The notes below the pieces were generated by a model, which worked only from the letters and a program-made list of their open reading frames with translations, ran no database searches and was not told the origin of the DNA. A DNA stretch of 64,000 nt, taken from Carpediemonas membranifera (taxonomy: Eukaryota; Fornicata). A program made the position numbers and the translations under genes. The stretch is from positions 371,643 to 435,642 of the forward strand of contig JAHDYR010000006.1 in assembly GCA_019828565.1 (NCBI GenBank). Direction: 5' to 3'. The stretch's first letter is position 1. Each line of letters starts with the position of its first letter. This document shows positions 54,488 through 64,000 of the stretch, piece after piece.

Positions 54488-55783
54488 TTACGTCCGCTCA
54501 ATCATCGCAATAAACTGCCTGTGCAGTCTTCCGCGCACACCTTTTGCGCACTTATTGGTGCTCACCTGCCTGTATCCCTTGTGGCATGTGTCACAGCTGA
54601 CGTTCTCGCGTCCATGAAGGTCTCTACCACACACTATGCAGCGCCGATAGAAGACTTGACCCTCAAACCCTCGCTGACAGCAGTCGGTCAGTCTCTTTCG
54701 CTGAGCTGCAGACAGGGTGACCTCTTCTGTATCATCTAACAGAAGCGGACTCGGCTTGGCGACGCATTCATGCACGCGCATGATGACCTTGAGCTTGTCA
54801 AGACATTCGGCAGCAGTGGGACGCTTCGCAGGGTCGAAGTGGAGCATCTGCATTGCCAGGTCGTACAGGCTGAGACAAGTAGGTGGCGTGGTGCCGCGAA
54901 TCGGGAGCTCAGAGTTCACGTTGACACACTCGAGGCAATCTTTGAAATGTGTCTGTGCCTGAGGTGACAACTGCAACTGCCCACCATAGAATTGGCACCA
55001 GTTCAGCAAGCTACCAAGCTTCAGCATCTTCTTCTTCTTCTTGTTGTCGATCTGCGCCATGTTTGCACCCATGTCAGTCACCTTCGCGGCAAAGGGGGAC
55101 TTGGGGAGACCGTAAAAGAGCATCAAAATGACTACACCGCAAGAGTAAATGTCCGATGCAGGTGTCACGACATAAGAAGTGACGGAAAGAGCCCCTGCCG
55201 TCATGCGCGCGAGCTTGGAGGTGTCGCGTGCAGCAGTAATCACTGAGCGCGAGACAAGGTACTCGTAGAACAGCTCTGGGGGCAAATATCCATGGGTGCC
55301 GCGATACTCGGATACAAATCTCAGTTGTATGGCCCACCTGTCGTCGCCATTAGCCGGCTTCCTCATTGCAGACCCAAAATCAATGAGGTATCCCTTCTGA
55401 CTCTTGCTGAAGAGGAAGTTGTCTGGCTTAATATCGCAATGGACAACCCCGTGGTCATGCATGTAGCATACTGCCTGCAGCAGATGCGAAACATAGCGGA
55501 ACTGCACGCTGGAGTGAGCCTGGCAGATGTCAGCGAAGGGGGTACAGTTGACCAAAGGAGCCATGAAGGCTGGATCACGGTCGACAAAACCTGTATCGAC
55601 GACAGGGAGGACATGCGGACTGTCCTTGAGCGCTAGCAGGGTGGGAACCTCCATATCATAATGCTCATCAACTTTGATCACGACCTGCAGCTTTTCAGGT
55701 TCAAAGTCGTGCAGATATTGTCTACTATTACCAGGTAAGGAAGTAAGTCGCTCCAGCTTGTCGCTATCTAGCTCGAACACCAT
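54488..55783 (-). CDS. Cdc7-like protein kinase with C-terminal zinc ribbon (element B)
   Basis: 431 residues from ATG 55783. Kinase landmarks are present: K37 (VVIKVD), catalytic loop HCDIKPDNFLF (D117, N122; HCD replaces HRD), LIDFGSAM (D135), GTHGYLPPE in the activation segment, DIYSCGVVILMLFYG and a C-lobe Arg in DPAKRPTAAECL. The HCDIKPDNFLF loop and the long insert between the PPE and the DIYS helix resemble Cdc7 kinases, which license replication origins. A zinc ribbon (CIVCGRDLHGRENVSCDTC) sits near the C-terminus. All catalytic residues are present, so it should be active. Host genes of this kind can be captured by mobile elements. No kinase is seen in element A. Confidence 0.82.
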   Translation of the reverse strand: MVFELDSDKLERLTSLPGNSRQYLHDFEPEKLQVVIKVDEHYDMEVPTLLALKDSPHVLPVVDTGFVDRDPAFMAPLVNCTPFADICQAHSSVQFRYVSHLLQAVCYMHDHGVVHCDIKPDNFLFSKSQKGYLIDFGSAMRKPANGDDRWAIQLRFVSEYRGTHGYLPPELFYEYLVSRSVITAARDTSKLARMTAGALSVTSYVVTPASDIYSCGVVILMLFYGLPKSPFAAKVTDMGANMAQIDNKKKKKMLKLGSLLNWCQFYGGQLQLSPQAQTHFKDCLECVNVNSELPIRGTTPPTCLSLYDLAMQMLHFDPAKRPTAAECLDKLKVIMRVHECVAKPSPLLLDDTEEVTLSAAQRKRLTDCCQRGFEGQVFYRRCIVCGRDLHGRENVSCDTCHKGYRQVSTNKCAKGVRGRLHRQFIAMIERT

Positions 55784-55947
55784 GCACAGGTAGCTGTGTG
55801 AAAATTGGTCTTAAAGTGCATTTCGCGACAGCTAGCTGTGCGTCGCAACGAGAGAAGTAGCAGTGGAAAACAAGACAGGACTGGCTTATGAATGGTGTTT
55901 ATGGACATCAGCTATGCTCCAATCATAAACTCTTCCTCTTTACAATG

Positions 55948-57180
55948 TCAGATGAAGGAAAAGACGATACTGTCGGCAGTATCGCTCTCTGAGCGCTCCT
56001 CATCAATCACGTTCTCTTGAATCTCCCCATCACCATCTCTGCCCGCCACCTCCCCGCCATGCTCGTCGTGGTCGATCTTTGGTTCCTCATCGGCACTCTT
56101 GCATAAGTCCACCTCCTCACCAAAGGCGCTCTCCTCGCGAGCTGGCACCTCGTAGTGCATCCACTCTGCCTGGTAAGCTGGCTCGTCGGACACCGCCTCC
56201 TCGTCAGTATCGCCCTCTCTCTCGCCCTCTGGCATCTCTGTCTCGCGAGTCGGCGAGCCGAACTCCGCCTCCTTGTCAGCCTCGCTTTGCCTCTCTTTCT
56301 TCTTAGTATCGTGAAGCTCGATCATTCTGGCCTTGAGCCTGTTGTAAAGCCAGTCATCGAGCATCGGCGGCACCAGGTCGGCAGAGCTTCGGATCTCCGG
56401 GTTGAGATCGAGGATCGTTGGGCGCCGCGTGGTCGTTAAGTGACTGGACGCCAACTGGTGCCTGAACTGCTCATCGGTCAGGCTGATGCGCTTGTCCTTA
56501 ATGACCTTCTGAGGCTTCTCCTGCGGTCTGCCGCGGCGCTCTAGCGTGCCGATAGACTGCATCCTATCGGTGGACACGTCGATCCGCTGCGCAAAGCGAA
56601 GCATGCGAACCGTCAACCCCTGAACCTTGAGCGCCTCCGATACAGCACTGGCCTGCGGGAATCCCGATTTGAGCGTGCCAAAGCCCATCCAGCTCGGGCA
56701 CGAGGTAAGGTCTATCGCATCGGGGAGATTACCTTGGAGATACGAATACTCCCAGCCCGTCTGGTTGAGCAGAATGGCAATGGCGCCATACGGGCTGGGG
56801 AGACTCTCAACTGATGCAGGCGACACCTCTTCCTCCTCTTTCCAGGACAACGGCTTCGCGGGATGTGGCAAGTCGAAGTTCCGGAAAGACTGAACAGCCG
56901 AAACGATCCTCTTAGCCATAGCAGGCGTCTTTGTAGCGAAATAATGCGCCAAATAAGTCGTAACGTTGTCGCTTCGGACAATCTCGATGCCCTTCTGCAT
57001 TTCAGCGCCTGTTTCCTGGCAAATGCTGGCCAAAACGTCCTCCAGGTGCTTCTTGTACACACTACGCGTCTTCACTGAACCTCTATCAGACCAGCGCTTA
57101 ACAATATCGTCGTTATTTGCAGCTAGAACCTCCATAACACGAGTTTTCTGTTGGTATTGCAATTTCAGAATTTCGTACAT
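55948..57180 (-). CDS. 410-residue protein of unknown function with acidic tail (element B)
   Basis: Intron-less frame from ATG 57180. The N-terminal ~260 residues look folded and mostly helical (VYKKHLEDVLASICQE, AMAKRIVSAVQSFRNF). The last ~120 residues are low-complexity and acidic (EGEREGDTDEEAVSDE). I recognise no domain. It is downstream of and in the same direction as no other gene; the kinase stands 164 nt further along on the same strand. Confidence 0.6.
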   Translation of the reverse strand: MYEILKLQYQQKTRVMEVLAANNDDIVKRWSDRGSVKTRSVYKKHLEDVLASICQETGAEMQKGIEIVRSDNVTTYLAHYFATKTPAMAKRIVSAVQSFRNFDLPHPAKPLSWKEEEEVSPASVESLPSPYGAIAILLNQTGWEYSYLQGNLPDAIDLTSCPSWMGFGTLKSGFPQASAVSEALKVQGLTVRMLRFAQRIDVSTDRMQSIGTLERRGRPQEKPQKVIKDKRISLTDEQFRHQLASSHLTTTRRPTILDLNPEIRSSADLVPPMLDDWLYNRLKARMIELHDTKKKERQSEADKEAEFGSPTRETEMPEGEREGDTDEEAVSDEPAYQAEWMHYEVPAREESAFGEEVDLCKSADEEPKIDHDEHGGEVAGRDGDGEIQENVIDEERSESDTADSIVFSFI

Positions 57181-58376
57181 ACAAAATTATCAAATACTTG
57201 GATTCGACCTAAACTTGGCTCAGATCCGCAATCCTGAGCTGGAGTGGGTTCATGGGAACTTTTTAAAATTTTAAAGTAGTCATGAACATCCAAATTCTAA
57301 GACAATCTCCGGTACTGGAAGTAATTCTGAAATAGCAATACCAACACAAGTTATATTTCTGAAAACCGAATACACGGTGATACTGTTATCTATTAGCTCC
57401 AGTAGGGACCCAGGCCAGGTTTTGTACACCCTACCCGCTTGCCTCGGAATTCGGACATGCCGAAATTCTGAAATTCGAATACCACCGCCCATTTTTGACG
57501 TATGAGATCAGTATCCCATGCCAAACCTCAGGACGGCATTCGTGTACCTTTTCCTGCCCTGTATCCATTATATAACCACCCAATTTCCTTTCACAATGTG
57601 CACTTTATGCTCGCAACGAGACTGAAATGGCGAACTTAAGAATAGAAAGAATACTGGCAGCTTTAACGTAGTAGGCATGCACATATCACTAAGAAACATC
57701 AGTAAGCGAGCGCAGAGCATCATTAAAGCAACAATTATCCCTAAACAACATCAACAACTATAAGTCCATCAGGACCAAACAATATGAACTATAAATGGAG
57801 CACTGATCAGTATAGATGATTTGAGAGTACCAGGCATGGCCAGAATACCGTAATTATCGTCCGTTGATCCACGTGACCTCCATCTTGGTCGGTATCCAGA
57901 GAACGCCCGTCAGACGCTTGCAACGGAACATTTAGGGGGAGCATCCTGAATGGGGCCAGATTTGAGGGACCCTTGGTCTGACATGTCATGACCGAGTACT
58001 CTAGGGGCCTCCACAGTGCGTCCCGAGGTACGTTATAGCACCACAGACCTTCCCCCAAAAGCTGACTCCTGGACCCCTTGGCCGGAGCTCGCCCGAAGCG
58101 TGCCTCGGCTTGAACTAACGGCAAGAGAGCATAAAATCAGCCCTTTCGAACCGTGTTTTATGCTCTGCTGCCGTTATAGAATTATTCAAAGGGCCCTCTC
58201 TTTGCGCTTTTTTCTGGTTCGTGGGACGAAGTAGGGACGGACAAAAAAGCACATACGGAAGGTATTGGAGGTACTGAGGCCGCCTAGGTACATAGTTGCC
58301 GTGTGGATGGTTTCAGTTTATTACTTTTGGCACTCTATGTCCATTTTTTTATGCTCTCTTGCTGATAGTGCCGAAA
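57181..58376. other. 1.2-kb intergenic region of element B
   Basis: No gene seen. It contains a 45-bp partial copy (57595..57642) of the segment at 54270..54320, a hairpin at 58127..58165 with arms GAGCATAAAA and TTTTATGCTC, and a further TTTTTTTATGCTCTC at about 58345, 32 nt before the OTU-like start codon. The repeated TTTATGCTC motif may be part of a promoter. Confidence 0.45.
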
Positions 58377-60549
58377 ATGGACTTGCTAAAGTGGATTGAG
58401 AGCGCTAGCAAGGAACAGTACGATGCGATATTGGCTGCATACACCAAGGCAACCACCAATCATGCCAAATGTGCTGTTCTTCGCGCGGTTTTGCTGGATG
58501 AACGGAAACTGCTCGATCTAGTGATCAGGAAGCGTTTGTAGTCATAGCAATGCTTATATAGGAATCAACCTGAACCATATCACCACGAAATTCCGCCTCA
58601 CGAAGGACGAGAAGGAGGAGCTCCAGGATAAGTTGAAGAAGCAGTTTATGGCACTCGCCGGACCAAGAAGTTCCAAGAAGCCCGGCGCGCTGGCGAAGTG
58701 GGTTGACGACAACCAGGCTGATATCGTGTATAGCCAGGAGAAGCGCAAGGCGCGTAAGGCCATTATTGAGGCCATTGACGCCGAGGAGAAGGACAAGGGC
58801 AAGGGCAAGGCCGAGAGCGCTAAGAAAGAACCCGTCGACGATGAGAGTGGCGTGGACAGTGGTGAAGAGAGCGGCGTCGACGATTCTGAGTTGTGCGACA
58901 GTGAGAGTGAGGTGGACTTTGACAACGAGTCCGACGATGAGATTAGAGAACGCGCGATCAAGCGCCGGCGCGAGAGAAAGATCGCCCAGAAGCTCAAGGA
59001 GTGGGAGGACAATAACGCTCGCAACTACGTCCTGTGGCATAGAGTCCAGAAGGAGGTGCACGGCGAGCTTCGCATTCGCGCCTCTCGAGAGTCAGCTGCG
59101 GTTGCTGGGGACAACCACGTCGACGTCCAGTTCGACAGATACCTTCGCGTATCCAAGCTGCTCGAAATGAAGGACTGGATTCACAAAGACCTCCCATCTC
59201 TTCCGATGGAGGCACGAGTGCTCCATCACAAGGCGCAGAAGAGAGTACTCGAGCTGGAGGAGACCGTCACGAGGCTGCTGCAAGACGTGGGGTACGCAGC
59301 TGACATCTCCATGGGTGCCAGCCCGACACCCGCGCCGTTTCGCCGCGACCTACCCCAGTCGGGCACACACCAAGCACGAACGAGTACCCCCCGCCGTACG
59401 GGGAAGAGCGACACAATCCACATGAAGCGCAAGGCCCTCATGACAATCCCTCAGAAGATCGCTGATGTCGATAACAACTCAGAGGAGTCAGACGAGGAGG
59501 AGATGGTGACAGAGGAGAAGAAGCGCGAGGCACACGAGGAGCTGGTGACAGAGGAGAGGAAGGGTGAGTCACATGAGGAGGACGTGACCAAATGCGACGC
59601 CTGCATCCAGGCTGAGCCCGAGAAGGCCAGGCCAGAGGACTCGGAGGAGGAGTCAGAGGAGGAAGAGGAGCCAGTGGAGGAGGGTGAGGCAGAGGAGGAG
59701 GAGCAGGAGGACGAGATGGCTGAGTCAGAGGTGAATGCAGAGTCAGAGGAGAAGCGTGAGGCAGATAAGGAGCAAGAGGCAGACAACGAGGTGGCATTCG
59801 AGGCTGAGTCGGACGTTGAATATGTCCAGGTCGACCACGTCGACCCAGCTTCCGAGCAGATGAGGAGCAGGGAAGTCAAGTTTAGAGTTGACGTCGCCAA
59901 TCAGCTGGAGAAGAGCAAGCAGTGGGTCAGATACAAAACCCTGCCCCACGGCAACTGTATAACACACTGCCTCATGATGATCGAGGGCGTCACGGAGCCT
60001 CATGCGTTCAAGAGCTGGGAGACGATGACGAATGAAGAGCAGTGTGCAGCGGAGACGAAGGCGGACAACTACCGCGAGCAGATATACAAGGAAGCGATAG
60101 AGATGAACCGGCGGGCCACTCCGGGGTACAGGCGGCCCGAGGAGGGTCTCCGGGACGAACTTTTCCATGAAGTGTGCAGTGTACACACTGTCACGGAGGA
60201 GGGCAACATCGGTAAGCCAATCATGCAGGAGAAGTGGTTAACTCAGTGGGCTGTTGAAGCCTGGTGCTCAATGACTGGAAAGTCCGTTGCATACCTCCAT
60301 GTTGTCCGGGATTTTGACCCAAAGATCGATCCAGTCGTCGGCATGTACGTTTTTAGCAAGTCTGAGGAGGGCAAGGTGACACATGTCGCGTTTAAGCCCA
60401 ACGAAAACGGCCAGAGCGCCCTGGCGTGTTTTGCCCAACAGTGTCGCGAGTGGGAAATCGAGTATGCGGTCGAAGTGACAAGGGGACACGCCACTCTGCG
60501 CAAGGTTCCTCCCGGGCTGAAGAGGAGGAGATGGTCAGTGAAGAAGTAA
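58377..60549 (+). CDS. Acidic protein with C-terminal OTU-like domain, two exons (element B)
   Basis: Exon 1 (58377..58533) joins exon 2 (58562..60549) across a 28-nt intron, giving 714 residues, almost the length of the element A' counterpart (712). A basic/helical N-terminus (KKQFMALAGPRSSKKPGALAKW) precedes a long glutamate-rich stretch (~residues 320 to 470). The C-terminal domain has LPHGNCITHCL (Cys codon at 59956, with His where OTU enzymes usually have Asp), the strand region WAVEAWCSMTGKSVAYLHV, and a late RGHATLRKV (His codon at 60487). Those features match an OTU-like fold. If the His for Asp change is real, catalysis may rely on the Cys/His pair alone. The intron start and the shared length with A' support the gene model. 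Confidence 0.65.
58534..58561 (+). other. 28-nt intron in the OTU-like gene (element B)
   Basis: GTTTGTAGTC donor and TTATATAG acceptor. Removal joins the two frames with a natural helical sequence (RKRINLNHITTKF). It is the shortest intron in the window. Confidence 0.78.
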
Positions 60550-60718
60550 GAGTAAAGGATTGATATACCGACCGTATCGCTTATGTTTATGTGACTTTGA
60601 GGTTGATTCGCGGTTTGTAGGGGGTATGGTGCTATATTACTCAGCCTGCTGTATATGTCTAGTCTACAGCCTGTATGCAGCTGTCTGTGGTGGTAAATAT
60701 CGTCGGCTGGCCGAGAAA

Positions 60719-60908
60719 GCATAAACTGCACACTTGTGCATTCGAGTACAATGACGAAATCCCTCAATATGCTACCAGCAGTGCATTTAATAACCAATAT
60801 CAACGCCGAGACGCGTGTAGTTCGGAGCCATGTAGTTGTTTGCGCTCGTCTGTCCCCCTATTACCGAAACTGGTGCTGTACTCTAGAAAATCACTAACAA
60901 CATCAATA
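60719..60908. repeat. Inverted repeat arm (copy 2) in element B
   Basis: Reverse-complement copy of 54099..54287 with a few mismatches, placed 3' of the OTU-like gene. Another possible start of the same unit (GCATAAACCGCAC) is at 63988, the edge of the window. Confidence 0.7.
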
Positions 60909-60958
60909 TCGAGCTAGAAGGCGATGTAAAGAGCCTCATTGGACAATATTATCTTGAT

Positions 60959-61804
60959 TTACTCCTCAGAAACGTCACGCTCGGGTTCCCGACGCCTGAA
61001 AAGATTGTTCTGAATTTCCCCGGTTGTACGACCCCGCCCAGAGAAGGTTATCTCCCGTCGCACGCCCACAAACCCCGAGGTTTCCCCAGCCTCCAGCTCA
61101 CGCAACGTATCGGTCAGCGGAACGGTGACAGGCACAGGATACCCGATCCACTTGACAAGGCAGCGACGATTGGCATAGTCCTTGATCTGGACACTCTCGA
61201 CGGCATAGTCAAGGCTCGTGTCGGTTAACTGGAGGAACTTTTCAGGGCTGCCGAACGTGAATCTATCAACGTCGTCAGCAACGGCCCGAAGCAGCGGCTC
61301 ATAGATCTCACCATCTAAAACGCCAGTAATACGAGCCTCCGTCATGATGACCCAGACACTGGGGTTGCGCTCACCCACCCATGCGGCAAGGCGATCCAAC
61401 TCAGTAAAAGTCGGGAAGACACACGCGGTATCGAGGAAATCGTCTAGAGTCGGTGTCTTGTGCTTGGCCCTGACCATGTTAGCGAAGACTGACTGGTGTA
61501 GCGGGGTCACGAGCCTCTCATGAACGCGCAGAGTCGCTATTGCTGCCTCCTCGTTGAATGTGGCGTTGGAGTTCATGCCAAACAACATGCTCTGCACGTT
61601 GTACTGGATCGAAGCGCTGTAGCGGTCAGCACAGAGCCTCAGTGTGCTCGTTACCCACTTCTTACCCGCGGGAGACTGCGCGAAAGCAAGAATGACAGCT
61701 TTCCGGACCTTTTCCTTCTGAATCGTGATGGAATTGATCTTAAGAGACTCAATAGACTTCATCTCCTTCAGAGCAACCAGTTGATACGCAATATCCAGTT
61801 CCAT
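60959..61804 (-). CDS. Chromodomain-like protein (element B)
   Basis: 281 residues from ATG 61804. A helical N-terminal region of ~200 residues has no recognised fold. Near residue 215 it has DYAVESVQIKDYANRRCLVK followed by WIGYPV, which matches a chromodomain core (V-E-x-I ... LVKWxGY), although the C-terminal helix is unusual. A basic tail (VRREITFSGRGRTTGEIQ) resembles that of the element A protein at 14702..15627. Chromodomains bind methylated histone tails. Next to a SET gene, this suggests a reader and writer pair; that link is an inference. Confidence 0.6.
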   Translation of the reverse strand: MELDIAYQLVALKEMKSIESLKINSITIQKEKVRKAVILAFAQSPAGKKWVTSTLRLCADRYSASIQYNVQSMLFGMNSNATFNEEAAIATLRVHERLVTPLHQSVFANMVRAKHKTPTLDDFLDTACVFPTFTELDRLAAWVGERNPSVWVIMTEARITGVLDGEIYEPLLRAVADDVDRFTFGSPEKFLQLTDTSLDYAVESVQIKDYANRRCLVKWIGYPVPVTVPLTDTLRELEAGETSGFVGVRREITFSGRGRTTGEIQNNLFRRREPERDVSEE

Positions 61805-61977
61805 CGAGCGTCAGGGATCAATGAAAATTGTCGGAAGCCGATTTTCGGAAAATTCTAGATCTTTTTGGGTGACATCGGGGATGTGGGCGCCAAGCACGAG
61901 GATCCCAGTGATGATGGGCCAGGTAGAAGGACCCTTGAACTTTTGAAAGCAATGAATTGTTGGGATCTCAATTTAGG

Positions 61978-62637
61978 TTAGGAGAGAACGGCGTCTAAGA
62001 CATCGTTGATCTCCTCATACTCAGCCTCAGCAAGCATCTTCTCCAGACAGAAGGGGTAGAGGGCCATGGGCTTGCGTCCACGCCAGTACTGCTCGCCATA
62101 CTCGATCGAGAGGTACTCGAACTTGGCAATAGCGCGATCCGCCAAGTAAAGAATGACGGGAAGACGCTTCTTCTGGTCCCCCACCTGCACATTAACGTAG
62201 GCCGTCCCCGGTACGACGTTGTAGAAAGCGGCACCATCGTTGATCTTGTGACAGCCGAACGTGAGGCCGGCCGAGTCAACAGCAAAGTTGTTAGGCTTCT
62301 TGAGCCTCGTCACGTAGGTCGTGACTGCACCAGGTTCGGGCTCGGGGATGATCTTGCCGCAGTATATGCCAATGACTGCGTCGTTGGGGATGCTCTTGTT
62401 GGTAAGGATACCATCGCCCACTGTCGGCCCCATAAGCGCATGCTGAGGCACCATGGCCAGATCTAGCTCGCTGTTGAAGCCATTCTTGTCCACTGTGACG
62501 GAGAACGTGGTGCTGTGGGCAGAACGAATGCCTGCTTCATCACAGGCCGCAACAAATGACTCAAAGTCATCAGAGGAGTAGTATTGCTGGTATTCCTCCG
62601 CCGTAATCACAGTATCTGCCTTGTTGGTGAGCTTCAT
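61978..62637 (-). CDS. SET-domain protein methyltransferase (element B)
   Basis: 219 residues from ATG 62637. SET motifs are GDGILTNKSIPNDAVIGIYCG (cofactor motif), FGCHKINDGAAFYN (position of NHS..N, here altered), and KFEYLSIEYGEQY (the catalytic Tyr region). A short C-terminal segment replaces a post-SET domain. The change at the NHS motif may weaken cofactor binding. It is same-strand with the chromodomain gene (173 nt apart) and divergent from the next gene. It is the counterpart of the element A SET gene, with low identity. Confidence 0.75.
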   Translation of the reverse strand: MKLTNKADTVITAEEYQQYYSSDDFESFVAACDEAGIRSAHSTTFSVTVDKNGFNSELDLAMVPQHALMGPTVGDGILTNKSIPNDAVIGIYCGKIIPEPEPGAVTTYVTRLKKPNNFAVDSAGLTFGCHKINDGAAFYNVVPGTAYVNVQVGDQKKRLPVILYLADRAIAKFEYLSIEYGEQYWRGRKPMALYPFCLEKMLAEAEYEEINDVLDAVLS

Positions 62638-62783
62638 GTTCTCGTTCGATTCGGTCACGCCGCAACACAAAATTTGGGCAATAAACAGTCATTTATGAAG
62701 CAAGATGCCGTGTGTAGACACGCTTGAGGTCTGGATCACTCGCATGTTCCACCCATTCCATGGTTTATTTAACGGTTTCCGAA

Positions 62784-63907
62784 TGAACGAAAGAGACGAA
62801 GAGATGGAAGGATCAAAGCGCCAGATCGTGCATGCATTGATTTGTTACTTCAGCATTGAGCCTAAGTATCGCACTGAAGGCGTTGTTGATGTTCTGAAGC
62901 ACCGTGTTCACGAGAACGTCGTCGAGATGCTGACAGAGCGCAAGCAAAAGCCTCTTGAGAGCACAAGCGATGTTGTGGTGGCTGCAGAGAACGTACAAGA
63001 AGCAGCAATCCCGTCTACGAGGCGCTTCGCACGTCGGAGCTGCCAAGTAGATGGTTCTATCACCAGGGAGGGACAGGCATCGGCCGAGGGTGTGGGCAAG
63101 GCTGGCGAAGAAGCATCAGGTGAGGGTGAGGGGCAGCCTTCGGCGAGCAAGAAGGACAAGAAGAAGAAGCCCAAGATTGATCTCACCCTTGAGACATTCG
63201 ATGTTACCGCGGTGCTCAAGGAGGAGCCTTGGTATGGCGGCATTATCGCGCCAGTATCCAGTGCTATGACGACGCTTACTGTCATTCAGTCTGGCTACAT
63301 GGATGAACACCGCCTGGAACTCATGCTAGAGACAATGACGTCTGGTGCAACACGCGAGATGATGCTGCGGATCATGATTGCTTGGCAGCTGGAGCTGTAC
63401 ACGATCGCAGGGAAGCGTGGAGCGATGCCCGTCGACGATGAGGGTAGGGTCGCCCGTCTTGACGCCGCAGCCGAACGTTTACGTGCCGATGTACTGGCTG
63501 GGCGCGTTGGCAAGAACACCTACTGTGATGGCATCTACAAGCGCATCCACGAGATGAGTTCCATCAAGACCCACAATGTGCGGCGTAAGTACGCCAAAAT
63601 GATCAAGTACGCCATTCTCTGGCCAAAGGAGTTCCGCGAGCTCGCCAGTCACCAAGCTGTGCCCCTAACCCTGGCCCATTCCGTGCTCATCTTCAGCCAA
63701 GCCTTTGATAACAGGCTGAACGCTGAGCTCGGGCATCTTCAAGACCAGGACCGAGATAAGATCCGGCACAACATTCTGAGGCTTGAGGAAAGCCAGGGTT
63801 TGGAGCAGACGAGCGACTTACTCTTCCGAGTCTTTGGTGTCACCCGTCCCGGCACAAGGAAGGCTCAATTGGTTACTCCGGAGAAGCGGGACAACGAGGC
63901 TGAGTGA
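62784..63907 (+). CDS. Unknown hydrophilic protein (element B)
   Basis: The frame is open from 62705 (400 codons). I prefer the ATG at 62784 (MNERDEEMEGSKRQIVHALI, ~374 residues), because the stretch before it looks like leader sequence, but the upstream start is possible. Mostly helical, with a basic linker near residue 125 (ASKKDKKKKPKI). No recognised domain. The segment RQIVHALICYFS... loosely resembles part of the 253-residue protein of element A. It is divergent from the SET gene, so the two may share a promoter. Confidence 0.6.
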
Positions 63908-64000
63908 GAGAAGTAAAGTTTGATAATGACTGACAGATCCCTGTTGTTTAGGACGCTGTTATCTCCTTAAATGAGATTCCGGCAGATGCATAAACCGCAC
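63908..64000. other. Window end, inside element B
   Basis: No gene. The last bases (GCATAAACCGCAC) resemble the start of the inverted repeat arm at 60719, so another copy may begin here. Confidence 0.35.

Larger units (their letters stand above)
48952..64000. mobile_element. Element B: second, diverged multigene element related to element A (right end not in window)
   Basis: It starts at the break in A' with CATGCTGTCAACATCCC, similar to the element A end CATACTGTTAGAATGG. Its genes are a zinc-finger gene (-), a D/D/E candidate transposase (+), a Cdc7-like kinase (-), an unknown (-), an OTU-like gene (+), a chromodomain gene (-), a SET gene (-) and an unknown (+). Five to six of these have counterparts in element A, in another order and with low identity. 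The right end and therefore the inverted repeat and target duplication cannot be checked here. Confidence 0.75.

Noticed and set aside
1-64000. CRISPR arrays, bacterial operons or ribosome-binding sites
   Set aside because: No short regularly spaced repeats with unique spacers are present, and introns, retrotransposon types and the tRNA gene show eukaryotic DNA.

Overview
The window is eukaryotic DNA built almost wholly of mobile elements nested inside one another. The signs are spliceosomal introns, Ty3/gypsy, DIRS/Ngaro-type and R2-like retrotransposons, and a nuclear-type tRNA-His gene. The standard genetic code fits, with all three stops in use. The introns I can place are very short (28 to about 50 nt, GTATGT or GTTTGT donors, mostly CACAG acceptors). 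That points to a unicellular eukaryote with a compact splicing style; I cannot name the lineage. I recognise no ordinary host protein gene, and the only clear host gene is the tRNA-His at 28080..28150.

Left half (1467..28034): one Ngaro-like tyrosine-recombinase retrotransposon with split direct repeats A1 / B1-A2 / B2, about 3.7 kb once its guests are removed. It is cut by three insertions: a chromodomain gypsy element (Gypsy-1, 1856..6438, 61-bp LTRs, 4-bp target duplication), a 12.1-kb multigene element with 48-bp terminal inverted repeats (element A, 7235..19372, 2-bp duplication), and a second chromodomain gypsy element (Gypsy-2, 21749..27886, 121-bp LTRs, 4-bp duplication) that carries an extra antisense ORF. 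Removing each guest with one copy of its duplication restores the interrupted reading frames.

Middle (28080..38288): an intact tRNA-His gene followed by a head-to-tail array of about three copies of an R2-like non-LTR retrotransposon, with a period of about 3.98 kb. Every junction carries the same 14 bp from the 5' end of the tRNA, and the first ORF takes its ATG from that tRNA segment. The third copy is cut by a second copy of element A (A', from 38289). A' itself contains a gag-less gypsy element with identical 96-bp LTRs (Gypsy-3, 38786..41827) and is cut at 48950/48951.

Right part (48952 to the window end): element B, a diverged relative of element A. Its right end lies outside the window. 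A and B share a gene kit: a double zinc-finger protein (PHD-like plus FYVE-like), a SET-domain methyltransferase, a ~712-residue acidic/coiled protein ending in an OTU-like domain, a ~850-residue protein with a conserved D/D/E pattern (candidate transposase), a chromodomain-like protein and a basic or hydrophilic protein of unknown role. A adds a caspase/CHAT-like protein. B adds a Cdc7-like kinase with a zinc ribbon and one unknown. This multigene family of DNA elements that carry chromatin- and ubiquitin-type enzymes is the most interesting content of the window. I do not recognise it as a described superfamily.

Many apparent frameshifts between near-identical copies are one-base differences in homopolymer runs, so some broken genes may be sequencing errors.
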